From Anisus vortex (Eukaryota > Mollusca > Gastropoda > Planorbidae), in contig OX421495.1 of NCBI GenBank assembly GCA_949126835.1, forward strand, positions 25,837,329-25,901,328: DNA of 64,000 bases, written 5' to 3'. Position numbers and translations under genes: made by a program. Under the pieces are notes generated by a model. It saw only the letters and a list, made by a program, of their open reading frames with translations, did not search any database and was not told the DNA's origin. Of this stretch, positions 1 through 11,900 are shown one piece after another; position 1 is the stretch's first letter; every line of letters starts with the position of its first letter.

Positions 1-869
1 CAAGTGCACTAAACATAATTTACCTTTCTAAACTTGTCTAAATCTAATAGTTTGATTTCTTTCTTATTGTTATCACAATATTAAGTGATTTTTTTATGTT
101 TGTTTTAGAAATTATTGATTTGCATATTGTTACTCTGCTGTTTTTTTTTTCTTTTGCTTTTTGTACTTTTGTCAATATGTGTATGTGTGATAACTTGTTT
201 ATTATATTGCACTAACATTTCTCTACTTCAATTCACCATAAATCATTTTATGATTAGCTGGAATCAATTATTAACAATTTCCACTGAAATATACATGCTA
301 AGAAAGATGCTGTAACAATTATTGTGCAGTAAACAATCCTTGTAAATAATATTATCACTTAAAAAACTTCTAAATAGAAATAATAAGTAGATCATTTGAT
401 AAAAGACACTTTTTATGTCATGAATTAATCTTTTTAAATTATTCTTTGCTCTGTTTTAATGAAGAATTTTGATTTTTGGAATAGTTATAATGAAAACTCT
501 AAAGTTTGTTTTGAACATTTTAAATTCTTATTTCCATATTTATTTCTCTTTCATAATTTGAAGATATTTTCCTTTTATCTGTCTGTTGAAAGCTTTTCCA
601 TTTCATTTAGAAGATTTTTATTATTTTTTCTACATTGCAACAACTTTGACAATTGCAAAAGATACAAACAAGAATTTTAAGTTTTAGTCTATAAATTGAA
701 TAAAAATCTAGCTTACCATTAAATGATTGTTTAAAAAAATAAATAACTTATTAATAATAATAAAATAAAAATCATATCAGTTTATCTTTTATTTATAAAT
801 ATATTATATATTCTCATGCAAAATGTTGTTCAATAAAAATTAATATCAATATTTTTTTTTAATTTTCAG

Positions 870-983
870 AAAGTTCCAGGCCCAGGTATGTATGCCAGGA
901 CATTTCAACACCCAATGCCAAAGACAATCTCCCAGTTGGGACGGCAGCATGGACTCTTCTTTACCAGTGAATTTCAAATCTAG
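870..983 (+). CDS. 3'-terminal coding exon of an unidentified gene (37 residues)
   Basis: A pyrimidine-rich tract ending TTTTCAG directly precedes an open frame that begins KVPGPGMYARTF and ends GLFFTSEFQI before TAG at 981-983. The exon looks like real coding sequence: it is more GC-rich than its surroundings, has a good 3' splice site, and is followed by AT-rich DNA full of stops. The PGPGxY motif resembles proline-glycine motifs of ciliary and sperm-tail microtubule-associated proteins, but I cannot name the family. The rest of the gene lies left of the window or in exons I did not recognise between 1 and 869. The reading phase is assumed to be 0 at the splice site. It runs convergently toward TTC7. 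Confidence 0.6.
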   Translation, partial: KVPGPGMYARTFQHPMPKTISQLGRQHGLFFTSEFQI

Positions 984-2065
984 CAAAATGAGGCTTGATG
1001 AAATGGTTTTTGCACTGTCAGTATTAAAATTATAAGCTGCAGCTATATTTACATTCTAAAACTTTCACTTTTAACTCTTTGTGGCACTTATACATACATA
1101 GCCAGTAAACATTGTTTTTTTTGTATAAGAAATTAAATGTTTTGCTGTTTTTCTAAACACTCTTAAAAGATCTTGCTTTTTTAAAGAATATCACTGTAAT
1201 TATAATTAATGTACACTGAAGTTTTTGTTTGCAGTGTTGAATTTGATACCTTTTTAGTGTGATTATTGTTTGTTTTTAAAAATGATATGTTTTAGAATGT
1301 CAAGTTTATATCTAGTAAAATTGTATTACAAATTTAAAAAGTTGTCTGTACAGACATCTCAGCTTAGATTAAAATTGCTCTGACTGTAGTTAGTCATTTA
1401 CAGGCAAAGGGTTACAGGTTTATAAATTCAGTAATAGCTCAATAACTTCCTTGTGAAATATACAAAATGTTAATGTTTGAACCTGTGGTCAAGTAGTTCT
1501 CAAACATGTGATGTTTAGTAGTTTATCTGTGATATGGTTAAGTGATTTCATTAAGCAGATCAACCTATGCAGTTTTTCTAAATAACATTTTACTAGTTTT
1601 TCTACATATCAACATTATGCTATGTTTTTTACTTTTTGTAAGTTCACAGTATTCCTGTTGTTTTTTTGTCTTTCAAAATTCTTGCCCTTGATATTGTCAT
1701 GTATACATGTTTTACACAGCAGTATTTGGAAATTGGAATATATATTTATTTATATTCATAATTGAGTTTATTGAAATTGTCTTAAAGCCTGACGTGGTTT
1801 ATTATCTTCATGTTTTACACTACAGTATTTTATATATTATAATTATAGCCTTTGTACACAGACTTTTATTTTCTCAATCATGTTTGAGTTAAAGATTACA
1901 ATACATTGTTTTATTTATAAGTTTGATTTATTAAGATGTGTTGATGATGCATCCTTTTTTTTTTGTTACTGATGTTTGTATAAAACATCCATTCACTTTT
2001 GTGCTTTTACAATTAATTTTAACACATTTTCTTCCAAAAGAAATAAAACTTTGAGACAATTTGTA
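984..2065 (+). other. probable 3'UTR of the left-edge gene
   Basis: The stretch after the TAG at 981 is AT-rich, has stops in all frames and no splice-like coding segment. AATAAA at 2042-2047 is a plausible polyadenylation signal and would give a 3'UTR of about 1.1 kb. Other A/T-rich hexamers occur, so the true end is uncertain. Confidence 0.3.
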
Positions 2066-5000
2066 TCTAATGACTAGTGTTTTAAAAGAAGTATATTGAT
2101 TTTTTTAAATTAATTGTTAGACTTATGTTCACATAGTATTATAAATATTGTCAGACTGCTTCTACTGTATAGAATTGCATAGGGAAAGCTGCATCTATTA
2201 TATCCCATATTGGTCAATTATAATTGTGAATTTTTTAAAAATATTTTAAACAAACTTTTACATTTGTTATTATGTATTTCAGTATTATTTTTTTCTGAAG
2301 TATTAAATGAAAAAAAAAAGCCATTTTTGTAATATGAATAAAAAAAATGAAACGAATGAATTAAATAGATCACCATTTATTGAAATCTTTGTTCAACTTC
2401 TTAAATCTCTAGTTTATCTCACTGTATCTTGAAATGTTTAATAAAAAAAGGGGAAATATTGTAATAAAACATTCTAAATTACATCACATTTTATAGATAC
2501 ATTTTATAACAGCCCAACAAACTTCAGTTCCATAATTTGATTTATACCATAGCATTAAAACAAAACATTCAATAAAAACTTTTCAACACTCAAAAAGGTA
2601 GTTACAATTAACATCATTGGTACTTATATCTTCAAGTAATACAAAACATAACCCTTCCATTACCAAAACAATTTGTGTTACTGTATATAGCACACCTATT
2701 GGTTTTTATTTACCAATTAGTTGTTTGTTTGACAACTAGAGTTTTCCAGAAAAAATATTTTTTTGTTGATTTGCAAAGCAAAACCAACTTTATAAAATTA
2801 ACATACAGCTGCAAAAGGCTACACTCTTTATCTTTATTTTATGTGGATACTCTTTGTATGAAACATGTATTTGCTAGGATAGCTGTGTAAAATCTTTTGA
2901 TAGAAAATACACACGCTTGGCTTATATGAGTAAAATTAAGTAATAGTGATGCAATAGGTTTAGTACTGAAAGGGTTAACCGGTTCTGGAGGACTTGACAA
3001 ACAAACACTAGAGACACTTCTCTATAAACATTATTATTTCTTTAATACTGCTTTCTTAAACAAATAGTTGATTTACACATACTTATATTCTAATTAATAT
3101 TGTCAAAACAATTTTTACAATTTGATTTCTGTAATATTCATTTCATAAAATTTTCTACAATTGTTTTGTAACTTGATGTAACCAATAAATAAAAATAGGC
3201 AGGTCTTTTTAAAAGACAAAAATATATTTAGTTTACAAAGACTTAAAATTAAATACAAAATGCTGATAAATTCTTAATAATCATTATTTTGTTTGTCTAC
3301 AGTCTTGTTTCTAAAATCACTTAATCACAACCATGAAACTTATCAATTTTAGTTTTCATAAAGACTTTTACACATATTTACACTAGTTTCACCTAAACAT
3401 AAAGCAAACAAATGCCAACTTAAAAAAACATAGTTAAAGAACCAAAAGACAAATTAGTCAGCTCAAAAGTAAGACACTTTAACAGTTTTCATGTTATCAC
3501 AGTCACCAGAAAGCTCAATCAACTCAATACATTTTTCTCAGGCTGTAACTCTAAATGCTGGTCAACATTGTTAGGTATAACATGAAATATAACTTGTCCA
3601 ATGTTTCATATAAACACAGTGTGAGTGCTGTTTGTGTCCCATCTAACATTAAGCATCTGAATCAGAACTTCCTACAGAGTATATGGCTACAAACCTTTTG
3701 AAAAAAACAACAACTGTGAACTGCTGATGAATAATTTATAGGCCTCTAAAACTAACAATTTTAAAAGTGTACAATGATTCATGCATTATAAAAAGAATAT
3801 TTTTTTTTACAAACATTGCCATATTATGGCATTTGTCTATTTACCACACATTGACTTGAACACAAGTCACAATGGCAATTCTTTACCAGATTTTAAGCTT
3901 TACAAAAAATGGAACTTAAAAAAAAAATCAAGAACTACAGTCTCTACTCTACCAATAGCCAAGAACAATTTTTCAATATCTCTATAGGTCTAATATGATC
4001 CTCTATATCTCAGGGAAAGATTTTCAATTTCAGTGTTAATGTGCTTAATGCACTTTATACATTCTAATGTCCATGTGAACAATATATTGCCCATGTGATG
4101 TGAAAGGTTAAGCATCATGTACATATATTATTGCTCTTACTAGGAATTTTATGTTTTTATATGCAGTTCTGGAATGACCACAGGTACAAAGTATTCAATC
4201 CAATGCAATTAAGCTGTTTATCACAGGGTATTCAAGAACTCATGTGAGGATGGACATTGATAGTTCAAATATAATGACTATAACATTCACAATATTAGAA
4301 AGCATGTAATAGTTCTATGTACAACCTACGACAGAGCCTATTGTGCGGCCTACACCTTTTCTGGAATTTTCCACATAATTGACAATTGACTGAATTGAAT
4401 TTTACTTACAATATGCCAGTGATGCCTGTTAGATTCATTTCAATTCAATTAACTACAATGTTTTGCATTCTGAATTTTTTTAAAATCTAAAATTAATGTT
4501 TTTACCAGCAGATGTGAGCGGAAAGTAGAGGCATCATTTGCTGTAAAATTGATATTGTTGCATAGGAATATCCAATGTAGTAGGTAAAAGGTCAAAGTGA
4601 TACTAATGGGAAGCAAAATTATGCAGAAGTAGGAATTCCAGACTTCTACAAAGTTCTTTCACTAAGGCTTCTGAGGTTACGCCTTGCAGCTTAAAAAAAT
4701 TATTGCAATGTTTGGAAACATACCAAAATACCTTCCTAATTCAGTAATTACATCCAAGTTACACATTAGTTTGAATCAACCAATTAAAATCTAATTAATT
4801 TTTATCTTTTAAAAAATGAAATCTAATATATAATCCGATATCCAGCCATTTCAAGAGTATTCATGCGGCCCTCTGTGCAATTTAAGTTGGAGACCCTAAC
4901 CTACATCTAAATAATATTTATAATATAATATTATATTATGCTCATTGTTACTCAATAGCTACCATGGCATTTTCCCCCGTATGGCCATCCCGTTTTCATG

Positions 5001-6807
5001 ACCTTGCTTTTTTACATAGGCCCAACGCAATCAAAGCTCTTTTTACAGCTTTATTATGAATGAAGCCCTAAGTGTTACATATCAAAATAAGCAGAAATAA
5101 AAGCGTATCTACAATATACCAATAGAACATTTTTAAACTCTAGAATAAGTGTGAAAGTAATGTGAAAGTAAGAATGTTGTTTTAGAAACAAAGACATACA
5201 AATAAGAAATATTCAACTTACAGTCTAATATCTCCGAAAATAATAATCCGAATAAAAAAGAAATTTTGCGATCCTATTTAGAATTCTATTGAAAACACTC
5301 GCTTCAAATTTCATTAATTTTTGTTCACAAATAACAAAGATACACACAAAAAACTAAACACAAGTACAGTAAGAATACTGAAAGAAAAAAATGGAAAATT
5401 AAACAAGACATCGCAAAAAAATCTCTTTTAAACACAAAAAAGATGTTTTCCAGTTAATATTTACCTTTGAAAAAAAACAAATACGGAAGTAGACGATTCA
5501 AAACAAGGACGTTAGTTTATAATTTGGACAAAATAAATATATAAGGGTTTCTGAGCCGCAAAATGCGGCTCATGGTAGTTAAAGAGTTTTAAAAAAAATA
5601 AAAAAATATAAACATTTGATCATAAACCATTCAATCAAAAAAACAAAAGCTCATACATATTTTTGAGCATTTTTTGCACAATTAACAAATTGGTGTTTAA
5701 TATATTAAGCTAATTCGATGGTTTGCTCTAATGAAACAAGAACAGGCATTCATTGACCTATGACTCTTAAACATTTTTACAACTTTTCAAATGCACAGTT
5801 TATAACATCCATTTTGAGATTGGCGATGACATTTGTTTAATATAACTTTACACTTCTATAACATGATTGTTAGATGGCTATTTAAAAAATGGTATAGGGA
5901 AAAAAACATCAACTAACAAATAGGCTATATAATAGAACATGTTAATGAAATGAATACAATGTAATTCAATAGGCTAGATATTTTGAAAGTATTAACACAG
6001 GGTATGAAATAACACAATTGTTATATAAACATTCATTGTAGCAGGAGAGCAGAAAAAGTTATTAACATGAGGGTGCATAATTTAGATATATATCACAGTT
6101 TTTACTATTGCACTCAGGACAAAAAAAAAACCAGCTCTCATGACAAAAAACCCAGAATGACACTCAGATAATACATGTAAACAAGTAAATCCACACAATT
6201 TAACCCTCTCACAAAAAAACACAGCAACAATTATCTGCTGTGTTAATCACATTTCTAGTTCTTGTGCTTTTCATCTGAATTTTTATTCAAGATTGATTAA
6301 CCTTTATGATTGATGGATTCACCTTGAAGACTATACATTTCACAATAGCAATACCAAAAAAACAAAAAAAAAAAAACAATTAAAACTCACAAAAAATCAG
6401 CTAAAGTGCATAGCTGCCAACTTGACAGGATTTTAAACATGGGACTTTTCTAGCTCAAACCCATGTTTTTAAAGAGTCTGGCAATTAAACTTTACCAGAC
6501 AAATGCCTTTTAAAAATTGGGCTAATGACCAAATACTTGATATTAATATTTTAAGTACATTTAAATTGATTATAAAATAAAAAAAATGTCAAGTTTAAAC
6601 AAGAAAAAGAGAAACACTTTGCTTTGACCTAGACAGTTGACAGTATGTAGATAATATTTCCAAAATAAAATCAATCAAGTTTATCACAATGTTTCAGTTG
6701 CAACATTCTGGTTAGCCGCTACACGATTCTGGTTTAAAAGCAAGAAAAAATCAAAAGCTTTAAATTATTCTTTTCAGAAATAATTGTTTAATTTCACTTT
6801 TTTTTAA
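2066..6807. other. gene-free AT-rich intergenic DNA
   Basis: No coding exon with splice sites, no RNA gene and no long tandem array was found. Short open frames here are low-complexity. The only structure seen is the possible degenerate TTAA element listed separately (about 4944-5583), ending in a perfect short hairpin. Confidence 0.5.
4944..5583. mobile_element. possible degenerate TTAA-type DNA element
   Basis: The left side reads AGCTACCATGGCATTTTCCC and the right side, read in reverse complement, reads TTAACTACCATGAGCCGCAT. The shared core CTACCATG plus a GC-rich block suggests diverged inverted termini. The right end carries a perfect hairpin, GAGCCGCA-AAA-TGCGGCTC, at 5553-5571. The left TTAA is not preserved, so the call is tentative. 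The interior has no coding potential. Confidence 0.25.
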
Positions 6808-6811
6808 TTAA

Positions 6812-7483
6812 CTCTTTCTCTCCGAATTGACAATACCAGCGTCGATTTTAAAACGGCCATTTTGCCGGATCGACGATGCCAGCGTCCATTTGTTAAAATG
6901 CGTTTATTTCGTTTATTTTCAGCGCTATTCTTTTTATTTAACTTTTACATAAATCTAGAATGATTTCCCTTTGAATAACATCTGGATTTGTGTTTACATT
7001 GTGATTTTTATTGAAAAAAAATGCATTTTTATGTATCTGTTTTTCGCCCGTGTAGGGCCGTGTATGGTGGGTAGTGATCATAAATGATAGAAACGGGCTT
7101 TATATTTATATTTTTAAAGAAATATTTCTTTTTAATAATGAAAAAGGGTATATATTTTAGGAAAACAATGTAGTAAATTAATTTGGGAATGTATTTATTT
7201 TTGGTGTGAGCCTTGGAATTTGTGTTGTGTAAGACTTTAGTGAGTAATTTTTTTTTTATATTTTTGTTTTAAAGATTATTTTTTAAATATAAGTTACACA
7301 CGATTTTATATTCTCTGTAAGGAGCTTTTAGTTTCCCTTTAATTCAATCCCAAATATGATATTGTCTGATTAAAACCAATTTGAATGGAGTTATTAAGAT
7401 TTAAAGATAGCAATAGTAATGACAAAATTAAAAAAAAAGGATAATTCCGTCAGAATAGGGAAAATAATTCCGGAAAGAAAGAG
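6812..7483. mobile_element. TTAA-flanked non-autonomous transposon (piggyBac-like MITE)
   Basis: The ends are inverted: CTCTTTCTCTCCGAATT on the left and, reversed, CTCTTTCTTTCCGGAATT on the right. Each is flanked directly by TTAA (6808-6811 and 7484-7487). TTAA target duplication is characteristic of piggyBac-type transposition. The 672-bp interior encodes no transposase. It has a short GC-richer block near 6840-6900 with two GCCAGCGTC-like motifs. I infer a non-autonomous element; the superfamily assignment rests on the target site alone. Confidence 0.6.
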
Positions 7484-7487
7484 TTAA

Positions 7488-8978
7488 TAAACTCTCATTT
7501 TTTGTCACGTGTGTATAAATTATTATTATTAAAATATATGTTTGGAATTCAAAATAAGTCTAAAGTTATTTGTACATTCTATGAATTTGACTGACATATT
7601 TTTAGAGAAGATTAAAAAAAAAAAAAAAACTAGCCAGACATTGCCAAAGGAATAAATATAAATTGATTAATTTGTTCATTGAAATCTTCAAAAATTAAGT
7701 TTGAAATTTAAAGCTCATGGAATATGGCTATTCAGGACTAAGCTAAATATTTTAAAATGTGAATAATTGTGCGCTTTTAAAAAGACTGCTGCCTTTAAAC
7801 ATTTATTCTTCAAAATTATGCTTATTAGATCATTTGCTTATAACCTATAAAATACTTTGTAAAAAAAAAAAAACAGTATATAAAAGACTATATTCCTATT
7901 TTATAAAAACCCTGCTCCAGGCGACGAAAAATCATTAACAGATTAATGTATTTTGTACAGCAGAGAAGTTGTTTTATGTTGTATTTGTGCGGAGGAGGGT
8001 ATGGCTAATTGTGCAGCACGAGTAGAAAATGAGTTAACATTAACACAGCACACTCATGATTATCTGGGTGCAGATCATCTTTTTTAGCAGATTATCTATG
8101 ATTAAAATGAATTTTAAAAATTAAAAATTAAAAATTTATTCTTTTTTTTTAAAATGAGAATATGCATCTGTTTGGACATTTAAAACAAAATGTACAATGC
8201 AGTTTGTGTTTTTCCTTTAGATTTAGGGATTCTCAAAAGAAAACAAGAATAACAGATTTTGTTAATAATATAATTGAATAAATGATAATTGCATTAATAA
8301 TATTGTTACATTCATTCATTTGTATTTGTAAACCAAATAAAATGTAATAGTTCAGATTATCCAGAGTTATTCAATTATCCAATTCAAATTCTTATCTTCT
8401 GCAGCAGGCGTCAGGCAATTGAGAGTACATTGTATTTATTTAAGATTATTCATTGTTGGACTAAGGGACACATTTTTTGTATAGATCATTAAAGTAAGGG
8501 CTACAATTATTTATCTATTTATCTAGTAATGCTAAATACAAACTTTGAATTATAATTCCTAAGAGTCACAATTCACAATATTAACCATTTCATTTGATCT
8601 ATAAAATACACATAATTGTCATTTTCAACTAGTGACTAAAGAAATTATTGCTTTTCTAATTCTAATTTAAATCTAATCTAATTTAAGTTATAAAAACTGA
8701 AAACTCAAAAGTATCAGTAGTCAGAACAAAATATCCTTATATGATTCAAACAAATGTAAAAATATTCAACATAAACAACCACACAACAATTCCAGATACT
8801 GGCCACAAAATGTTTTTAAATAGCCATTAGACCAATGAAAACGCTGATGACAAATCTGAAGTAACTGTTGAGATATATCTGCTTTGTCCCAAGCATGGAA
8901 TGTTTTAACTGACCGTTGGTGTAAACAATCGCAACATCCTCCTTTTTCCACGCAGGTCACGGGTGAAGAAGGGATGTC
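7488..8978. other. intergenic DNA / possible TTC7 3'UTR (minus strand)
   Basis: AT-rich sequence between the TTAA element and the TTC7 stop codon. Any TTC7 3'UTR would run leftward from 8978. No convincing coding exon was seen; a 64-codon open frame at 8766-8960 overlaps the end of the gene's last exon only by proximity and does not resemble TTC7 in that frame. Confidence 0.4.
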
Positions 8979-11900
8979 TCATGTCATGACCCTCTGAATG
9001 ACATTGAACGGTGCCACTGGGCATGTTGCCTCCAAGCTTGTGCCAGTCATATGGCAATGGCTGGCATCCTCAGGATGACCAATGGCTTCAAGTACAATCC
9101 CAAGTACAAACCTGGGTTTAAGAAAGTAAAAAACATCTCACTAAAAAATGATTTCACAAAACATTTAAACACAAAGTATCTTGGCATTATCTTATCAGTA
9201 TCTTGACCTATGGATCAGTTCGGTCCGACGGGTACTTTACTTATCTTGGCATTATTTTGACATAACTTCCTAACATATTCATTGGTGAGGAAATATTGAA
9301 ACTGTGAAATACTTACCAAGCTTTATGGAAACATGGATCTAAATTGACTGCATCTCGTAAAACTTTTTCTGCTAATCTGTTGTCACCAAGTTTATGCAAA
9401 ACTATTCCCTGAAAACATTTTGAAAAACTGATTTTAAATCCCATCATTGTAACGTTTTAATTGTTGGACAAAATATATTTAGATTAAAGACATTACAAAA
9501 CAAAATGAGCTTAAAATAGATTCCAAATTTAATATTTTAAAACTTGCCCTTGGATAAATTAAATTGTTTAATATACCAAACTCACTAAATGATAAAGTGA
9601 CTTTGTGTGTGTCGGGTTGACAGAGATGGCATTCTCGTAACATGCCCTGGCTTCATTCAAAGAGCCCTTGTGTTCATAGACAAGTCCCCTCTGCATAGAT
9701 TAAAGTAAATATTAATTTGTATCATACTGCTAATAACTATAGTGTGGTGATAAAACTTTAGACTTGACTTCAGTAACAGAACAAATTATCATTCTTTAGT
9801 GGTTTTAAATGGTCCTTATACAAGTTTTGCTATGGACAAAAAAAAATAATAAAAAAGTCAGGAAAACCCATAAGCCTATTCAAGGAATAAGGAGAAAAAA
9901 AACCTAGGTAAATTAACTCTAGGTTACTTTTTGAGTCGCAATTTATAATGATTGCATTTTTATAAAGTTTATATCTATGTGCAAGAATATGGCACAGTTG
10001 TTTTTTTTAACCAACAAATTCAGAAGCAGATTTGGTTTGTAATTTTTTTTAAATGCTTTTATTTTCTTGGTATCTTTAGGTAAATTTTCCTAATTTTTGT
10101 CCTGGTCTATAAAAAAGCCAAGGAATCCATAGCAAACCGACAAACATGTGTATAAAAAAAATCATGGAATTACTATGTGAAGATTAATGGACATTTTTCA
10201 GCAGCTGAGTTTTTAAGATCAAACTTTGCATTAAAACAACAACAACTTACCATAAAAAACACATAAACAGAATGTGGGAAGAGTTGGAATGTTTCCTGAA
10301 CACAGCTTTGAGCTTCTTGAACCTGATTTAGATTCAGGTAAAGTTCAGCTAAAAGTAAAACATTTAGAATGTTCAAAAATTAAAATCATGACAGTAAATA
10401 TTGACTTAAATTGACAAGTTGGATGTGCCATGCACAAAAAAATGCATCATTTACCTATGTTTAGATTATAAAATAACATACAATTTAATCTATCATGATA
10501 ACATTTTAATAAGACCCACATAAAGACTTATGCACTACAAATGCTACAAAAACAAAGAGTTGATGTTGTCTATTAGTATAAAAATGCTCAAAGGGTCTAT
10601 TTATTTTCACTTCAAGAATTCAAATGAGCAACAAAGTCAAAATAAAATGAGTTATCAGCATGAAAAAGTCCAATAATTAATTTCCAAGAAATGTTAGCAG
10701 TTCAGCCCAATGCATTAAAATTGACTTTCTAGGGCAAGCCTGACAAAGAACTTAAACAATTGCTGAACTGTGAATACAAAACAAGAATTAAGAGACTGAC
10801 CTAAATTCAGCCAGATTTGGGCTTGTATAAACCAAGATCTCTGTACTGACCTAAATTCAGCCAGATTTGGGCTTGTATAAACCAAGATCTCTGTACTGAC
10901 CTAAATTCAGCCAGATTTGGGCTTGTATAAACCAAGATCTCTGTACTGACCTAAATTCAGCCAGATTTGGGCTTGTATAAACCAAGATCTCTGTGGCCCA
11001 GCCCTGGGTTGAAAACTGCTGTTCATGGAAGAAGCTAAATCTGAAAGGGCCTTTTCCATTCGGGATGCTGCATATGATTCTGCTCGGATGGAGCCTTTGA
11101 AAACAAACAAAAAATATATTTTTTATTCTAACAATTGAATTCTGAAACAAAAAAATGCAGAAAACAAATAGTATTGTTAAATTTTTTTATTTTTTTTTAC
11201 CTGAGCCTCTCTCACTAAATTCATTCAGAGTTATCTGTGCCAAACTTCTTTTATCCCATGGATTTCTTTCCCTTGCCTTAGACTTGCTGTCTGATCCACT
11301 ACTATAAAAAAAAATGTTTTCAGGCAATATTATATTTATAAGTACACATATAATGCAGAATGTTTTTTTAATTAAAAAGAAATGTTAAAATTGTACCATT
11401 TGTTCACTACAATAAAGCAAAGAAAGAATGTGGCCATACATAAAATGGGATATTGACTATAAGAGGAACTGGGCATGTCTTAAGAAAGGAATGACCTACT
11501 CATCAGCAATGTCCAACTCATGCATGTCTTTCCACAACTTAAGCATTTTCTGATATGTACTGAGAGCTTCTTCTGGTCCTAGAACTATTTTCTCAAGTTT
11601 GGCTTTGGTCATCAGCAAACTGAAACATAAAAATGCTCAGCATTCAAATTATTCCCTTTTTAACAGAATGGATTTTACAATACATACAAATATTAACAAC
11701 ACAAACAGTTATGAATGAAGAAAGATTATAACCTAAACAAAAATGATTATGGGAAAAGAATATATACAATTTTATTATAGTTTTTTTTTAAATTGCTTAA
11801 AGTCATAAATTATTCCAGATTATTCATATTAATGTATAACAAGCCATAACAAAGTCTAGAGCTGATAAATCCAGTTATGAACAAACCTAAGGTTGTCAGG

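Noticed and set aside
8766..8960. A 64-codon minus-strand open frame beyond the TTC7 end
   Set aside because: The true TTC7 last exon ends at 8979 with the family-typical C-terminus. This frame shows no similarity to TTC7 or other proteins I recognise.
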